A stretch of DNA of 64,000 nucleotides from Pogonophryne albipinna (taxonomy: Eukaryota > Chordata > Actinopteri > Perciformes > Artedidraconidae). The notes under the pieces are model-generated. The model ran no database searches and was not told the DNA's origin. It was given only the letters and a program-made list of their open reading frames with translations. Position numbers and translations under genes: made by a program. The stretch's first letter is position 1; each line of letters starts with the position of its first letter. Where the stretch lies: NCBI GenBank assembly GCA_028583405.1, contig CM053252.1, forward strand, positions 33,545,196-33,609,195. Direction: 5' to 3'. Below, piece after piece: positions 1 through 64,000 of this stretch.

Positions 1-86
1 AACACTGCAGCACACCTCCTCCTCAGACTGCATGATATTAGTCTTTATCTGAGATCCTGTCAGACCACACTTTAGGCATTCCTTAC

Positions 87-59783
<59,697 letters not shown>

Positions 59784-61810
59784 TATGGTGGGATGATGTT
59801 CCAGCTGCTCCTTTTATATGTTGCTCTCCTCTTCAGAAAATAATCCTGGAGCAAACGATGCTCTCAGTCTTAGTGATGCTGCTTCTTGCACTGCGGATTT
59901 ACTCCATGACAGGCTGCTCTGATGTGCATAAATAAGAGATGCATTCAGGACATGATGCATTCACACGTCCTCTAAGTAGGTTGGGATGTTTGCTATATCA
60001 CAAAGAACAGACGGCTTTGAGCATGGCTAACAACAATCCTGAGCTTGGTATTTCAGTGCCAGCTGTCCAGTTTGATAGATGCAAACCAGCTTTACATTAC
60101 TCTCTTAAGAGGCTCACTATCTCACTGTGTGTCCCCAGTAACCTGGTTCACGAGGACAGTCTACATGATGCTGCTGGACATGACCATGCAAACACTGAGA
60201 ACAGCTGCAGACAACGAGCTATCTGTTAGCCTGACAGTGACATAACCCTGTGGCTACACCTAGCGTCATAGCTGCTGCCCATAGCAGGTCAATGCTAACA
60301 TGCTAACAATTGAAATACATTGTCTTGTGATACTGAATAATTCAACCTGCTTCTATCTGTATTAATGTAGCAATCTGTAAAGATAGCCGACATCCGGGAA
60401 CTAGTTAGCATACAAAATCTGAAGAATGCAACACAATGTCAACACAGAGCTGTTGTTTTTCTGAAGTCCTTAAGGTCCGTCTTCTTCCACAATTAGTCCA
60501 CAAGAAATATGTTTCTCCTCTTGATAAACACTGACGTTTCCCCAGTGAGAGTTAATGTTATCCGTGTCACATCAAAGAACACTTCGTTGTTTCTCCGTCG
60601 TCAAGAAACGTTGGTGTTAGCAGTGAGAGCAGTAAGCTGTCGCCTTCACTTAACTGTATTTTCACGTTAAAGTACAGTACGTTAAACTGCTAATGTAATT
60701 TGTACTGTTTTAATCTCTGTACATCTCTGTCACACCATGACAGGAGAAAAGTCCTCTCGTCCTGACGCTGATTTTAACAATACTGGAAACTAGTCCCATG
60801 TTCTGTCTTTATAGCCTATCCGTCCGCGGAGGGCTGTTTGAGACATGTCCTTCCGCTGCAAGAGTTAGTCCGTCTACTGAGGAACTAAAGGACTCATAGA
60901 AAAAAATGCAAGTCATTTGGTATTTGCACTAACTTACAGATAATAAATTACTTTAACTATATTTATATTTGGATAACATATATATGAAATATATGCAAAT
61001 ATACACGGATTGTTGAGAGGTACAGGTTCAAATCATTATCACTGAACAAGTGATTGGTTTGTTACATATTACATTTGATAAAATGTCATTTGTAAAATAT
61101 ATATTTCAAATTTTGATGAATTATTAATACATAATCATAGATATATATCATTCTTATTTTTAATATGTAACATGGTATCCATCAAAGAATTAAAAAACAA
61201 TAACAATAATTTACAGATTAATCACGTTCTAAATGTTGCTCAATTATGACTACATATAGCATTATTTCAAGCGGGGGAGGTCTACTGTACGTGACAAAAG
61301 AAAACATGTGTCATTAGAAAATGTTGAATTGCGACTAGGAGAAACATTTGACAAATGGCAAGTCTATATAGTAGTTTACCATAGCCTACAATACCTACTC
61401 TGTTTAGGTCTGACTCCCTCTGGTGGCTGGAAACAGTACCGCTTTGTCTTCATGCCCCTGGCTGAACTCATATAGAAAGACACGTATTGAGGACAATAGG
61501 GTTATTTAGGGACGTGAGGGGGGTTTCAATTATTCAACGATGTATACTAACACTAAATAAGGATTTGGTGTGGACACTGGTTCATATATAATATCTTTCT
61601 TTGGGGAATATAAAGATGTCAGTAATCTGTAATTGAACAACAGATATGAAACTGCTCAAAGCATGGGTAATAATGAATCAAATATTACCTCAAGTCAGAA
61701 AATATCCTAATTCATTAATAAAAGTGAACAAAACTGGGAATCTGACAAAGCATTCAATAGCATCTGCAAACACGCGTGATTTGTACCTAACATCTAGAGT
61801 CTAATCTCTC
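59784..61810. promoter_or_regulatory. Region upstream of ULK2 (5' UTR and promoter presumed)
   Basis: About 2.0 kb before the LINE fragment. It must hold the ULK2 5' UTR and probably its promoter, but no diagnostic element is clear. Sequence near 60820-60870 is richer in CG (CCGTCCGCGGAGGGC) and is one candidate start region. An upstream non-coding exon cannot be excluded. Confidence 0.35.
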
Positions 61811-62140
61811 TGTGTTATATAAAATACTAAAAGGCTCAACTCCAAGGTTATCTCTTTTGAGGGTGGTGAAAACTGCACAGCACATCACCAGGACAGAGCT
61901 GCCATCCATGGAGGACCTTTACTGCCAGCGGCTCAGAAAGAAAGCCCTCAGGAATATAAAAGACCCCCATCACCCCAGCCACAAACTGTTCTGTCTGCTG
62001 CCGTCTGGCAGGCGGTACCGCAGCATCCGGACTAAAACCACCAGACTCAGGGACAGTTTCATCCTAGAGGGCATAACACTATTAAACACCTGAGCTAGCA
62101 CCATTTTTTTTTTTTCTGACTATTTTATTTAAATCTGATA
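61811..62140 (+). mobile_element. LINE ORF C-terminal fragment
   Basis: Encodes LYKILKGSTPRLSLL, AQHITRTELPSMEDLY, PHHPSHKLFCLLPSGRRYRSI and TTRLRDSFILEGITLLNT with stop at 62091-62093. This is the familiar C-terminal end of a fish LINE reverse transcriptase. 5' truncated, frame intact, downstream of TMEM97. Confidence 0.8.
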
Positions 62141-62411
62141 AAAATGTATATCTTGTAAATGCACTGTAGCACTGTTGAGGAAAACCTGTGACCTACATTT
62201 TTCATTTATTGCAACTACACCGTAGACAATACATATTTGAATCTCTTACATGTTGTAGAGGGCAGTATTAATGCAGACATGGATCTGCCAATCCACAATG
62301 TAAGTTCAAATGGAAAGCAGAGGTGTTTCTTAAAAGTCTATATTGGTGGACAATACAATGCGTGTGCAGCAATAACACTGCTTGTTTTTTCACTCAAGTC
62401 TTTAAATGACA

Positions 62412-62417
62412 TTTATT
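62412..62417 (-). terminator. Candidate TMEM97 polyadenylation signal (AATAAA)
   Basis: AATAAA on the minus strand about 110 nt after the TMEM97 stop. A second AATAAA lies at 62205-62210. Either could serve; the sequence alone cannot tell. Confidence 0.4.
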
Positions 62418-62524
62418 TAAAAGAACACCAAAACACAGAAAACCGCAGGACTTTACACATTTGTCATGGCAGAGTTTAACTTGTAAAATCAGAGTGAATT
62501 AGACAACTGTAGTGTGATTCTTTC

Positions 62525-62799
62525 TTAGTTCCTCTTCTTAGATTTGGCCGGTGTGTGTGCAGGCTTGGGGGTGGAGTTGTAAGTGGAGGACAGCAGCATG
62601 GTGAGGAGCAGCAGCACAGGAACCAGCAGGTAGGGAACGTATATGGAGAACAGCAGCCAGCGCTCCTGTGGGGTCTGGGGACCGGGGTGGGGCTTCATCG
62701 GGAACTGATAGAAGAGGATGTGAGTGAGGATGGGGACCAGAGTGGTGGCTACATGTGTGGCGTACACGATGGCAGGAGTCCTGATCCACTTACAGCCAC
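62525..62799 (-). CDS. tmem97: TMEM97 exon 3 with stop codon
   Basis: Residues 87-177, [20 protein letters not shown] ... [11 protein letters not shown] ... KSKKRN, then TAA (62527-62525). Contains the last two membrane helices. Acceptor TTTCAG. Confidence 0.96.
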
Positions 62800-63741
62800 C
62801 TGAAAGACAAGAAACACACAGAGATATAAGAAGAGTCTTCATGCTGCACAATACAAGAAGCTTCATTCATAACTACAGGTACGTTTTTGGATCCTCCAGA
62901 CTAGGGATTTTTTAAATATCATGTTCAATGCTGTGGAAGCAAAATACCATTTGTCTCAATTTATTTGGGGAGGCGACGAAAAAAAAAAACCTATTTAAAA
63001 TAATTTACATGAACTTCAAATAGACACCGCGCAGGGATTTATGGTTGACGAAAAATAACAAAAATATAATTAATTTAATCAAAAATACGTAACTAAATAA
63101 ATACATACAGGAATAAACAAAACAAAAATGCTGAAATAAATATATGAATAAATACGTAAATTCTAATTAATAATAAAAATAAAAACAGAAATAAATACGC
63201 ACAGGAATAAACTAAATTAATATAGAATTAAATGAACAAAAACGTAAATAAATAAATACAAACAAGAATAAACAAAAAAATAATATATACATTCTGAGAT
63301 CAATACAGGAATAAATTAATAAAACAGTAAATACATATTTATTTCTGTAACCACATTTAGCATGCCATTTACTGACCTTTAAGGAAAGCATAAGCTGCAA
63401 CGGGAAAGAAAGGCGTTTGAAACAAAGCCTCGCAGAAAATAAAAGATGTGAACCACTGTGGAGGGTCCAGCACCATGGGGTCTTTGAACTCCTCTGCATA
63501 CCACCTGATAAGATCCTTCAGCTGGGGGAGAGAAAGAGTAATGTTGTGATATAGCCACCAAGTTTCAGTCACTTTAAGTATCTCGTGTTGAAATGTGGAT
63601 TCTATTTCCTCCTGTCCTGTCACTTACCGGCTGAGGGTACACATGTCCCGGTAGCAGGGCTTGTAAGTCAATAAACAATGTTATAGGAATATGAGAGGCG
63701 AAATAAAAGAAGAAGAGGATTTCAAACACGCGGATAGACAT
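62525..63741 (-). CDS. tmem97: TMEM97 (sigma-2 receptor), complete, 3 exons, 177 aa
   Basis: Four-helix membrane protein of the ER and endolysosome (EXPERA fold), the sigma-2 receptor, linked to sterol handling and NPC1. Exons (minus strand) are 63741-63628, 63521-63377 and 62799-62525, joining in phase to 177 aa; human TMEM97 is 176 aa. [34 protein letters not shown] and [14 protein letters not shown] are family signatures. D25, D52 and E69 correspond to human D29, D56 and E73, the ligand-pocket acids. The C-terminus KSKKRN ends in a KKxx-type ER-retrieval signal. The gene is upstream of ULK2 on the same strand. Confidence 0.97.
62800..63376. other. TMEM97 intron 2 with A/T-rich simple sequence
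   Basis: About 62975-63350 is low-complexity AAATAAATAC-type sequence, likely decayed simple repeats. Confidence 0.6.
63377..63521 (-). CDS. tmem97: TMEM97 exon 2
   Basis: Residues 39-86, [15 protein letters not shown] ... [10 protein letters not shown], plus one base of Gly87. Acceptor CCCCAG, donor GTCAGT. Confidence 0.96.
63628..63741 (-). CDS. tmem97: TMEM97 exon 1
   Basis: Residues 1-38, [10 protein letters not shown] ... [22 protein letters not shown]: first membrane helix and luminal loop. Donor GTAAGT, phase 0. The ATG at 63741 is the only start that gives family length. Confidence 0.95.
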
Positions 63742-64000
63742 TTCGAAATATTATTCAGCGCAAATGACAGATAAGAAACTGGGACCAAGTTCGCAGCAGC
63801 AGAGTGTCATAGAAACGCGTGTTCCCAGGAGGAATCCCATTGGCTTCCGCAGGAGAAGGGGGTGGGACTTAACGCACACGGCCGCTTCAGGTGCTCCTCG
63901 TTAGTGTCGGAAATTCTCATAAAATGCTATGGAAACATCAAATAACGTTTTATTTTTTAACGTTTATTTAGCTAGTTATTATTTTTTCTGTTCAGTATTA
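63742..64000. promoter_or_regulatory. TMEM97 upstream region
   Basis: Presumed 5' UTR and promoter. An inverted CCAAT box occurs as ATTGG at 63839-63843 (CCCATTGGCTTCC). No TATA box is evident. Confidence 0.35.

Noticed and set aside
59811..59818. TATAAAAG on the minus strand just upstream of the ULK2 ATG as a TATA box.
   Set aside because: It lies only about 28 nt before the ATG, which would leave almost no 5' UTR; more likely part of the leader.

Overview
The window is nuclear DNA of a bony fish. Spliced vertebrate genes with GT-AG introns are spread through AT-rich sequence packed with fish-type transposons (hAT and TTAA-flanked terminal-inverted-repeat elements, CR1/L2-type LINEs, a tRNA-derived SINE, a Ty3/gypsy element) and long microsatellites. 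I cannot name the species.

Two host genes lie in tandem on the minus strand. At the right end is a complete three-exon TMEM97 gene (sigma-2 receptor, 177 aa, 63741 down to 62525). About 2.7 kb downstream begins ULK2, the autophagy kinase. I read 23 coding exons from 59783 down to 87. All boundaries are GT-AG and all phases join, giving 889 codons plus two bases. This covers the kinase domain, the Ser/Pro-rich linker with a DDFVLVP LC3-interacting motif, and the start of the C-terminal ATG13-binding domain. The last part, about 150 residues by comparison with human ULK2, lies left of the window. The first intron is about 7.2 kb and the third about 20.9 kb; together they hold nearly half of the window.

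Almost everything else is intron filled with mobile DNA, often nested. The main items are: a young gypsy LTR element (4882-7980) in the intron before exon 18; TTAA-flanked elements at 2831-4195, 16299-18061 and 55784-56973; hAT elements with 8-bp target duplications at 8729-9920, 28140-29193, 35579-36643 (inside a TAA-flanked element at 34904-36730) and 42806-43569; LINE copies near 25.3-26.4, 38.0-41.5, 44.2-44.8, 57.0-57.8 and 61.8 kb; and a MITE family (called MITE-A here) with two long and two partial copies.

The most unusual object is the gypsy element. Its LTRs differ at one base in 363, yet nearly all of pol is missing. In its place is a 471-bp, in-frame, lysine-rich segment that does not look retroviral, bounded by an identical 11-bp sequence at both junctions. 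The result is one open reading frame of 600 codons: gag, foreign segment, pol tail. This looks like recent capture of a host transcript by an LTR retrotransposon.
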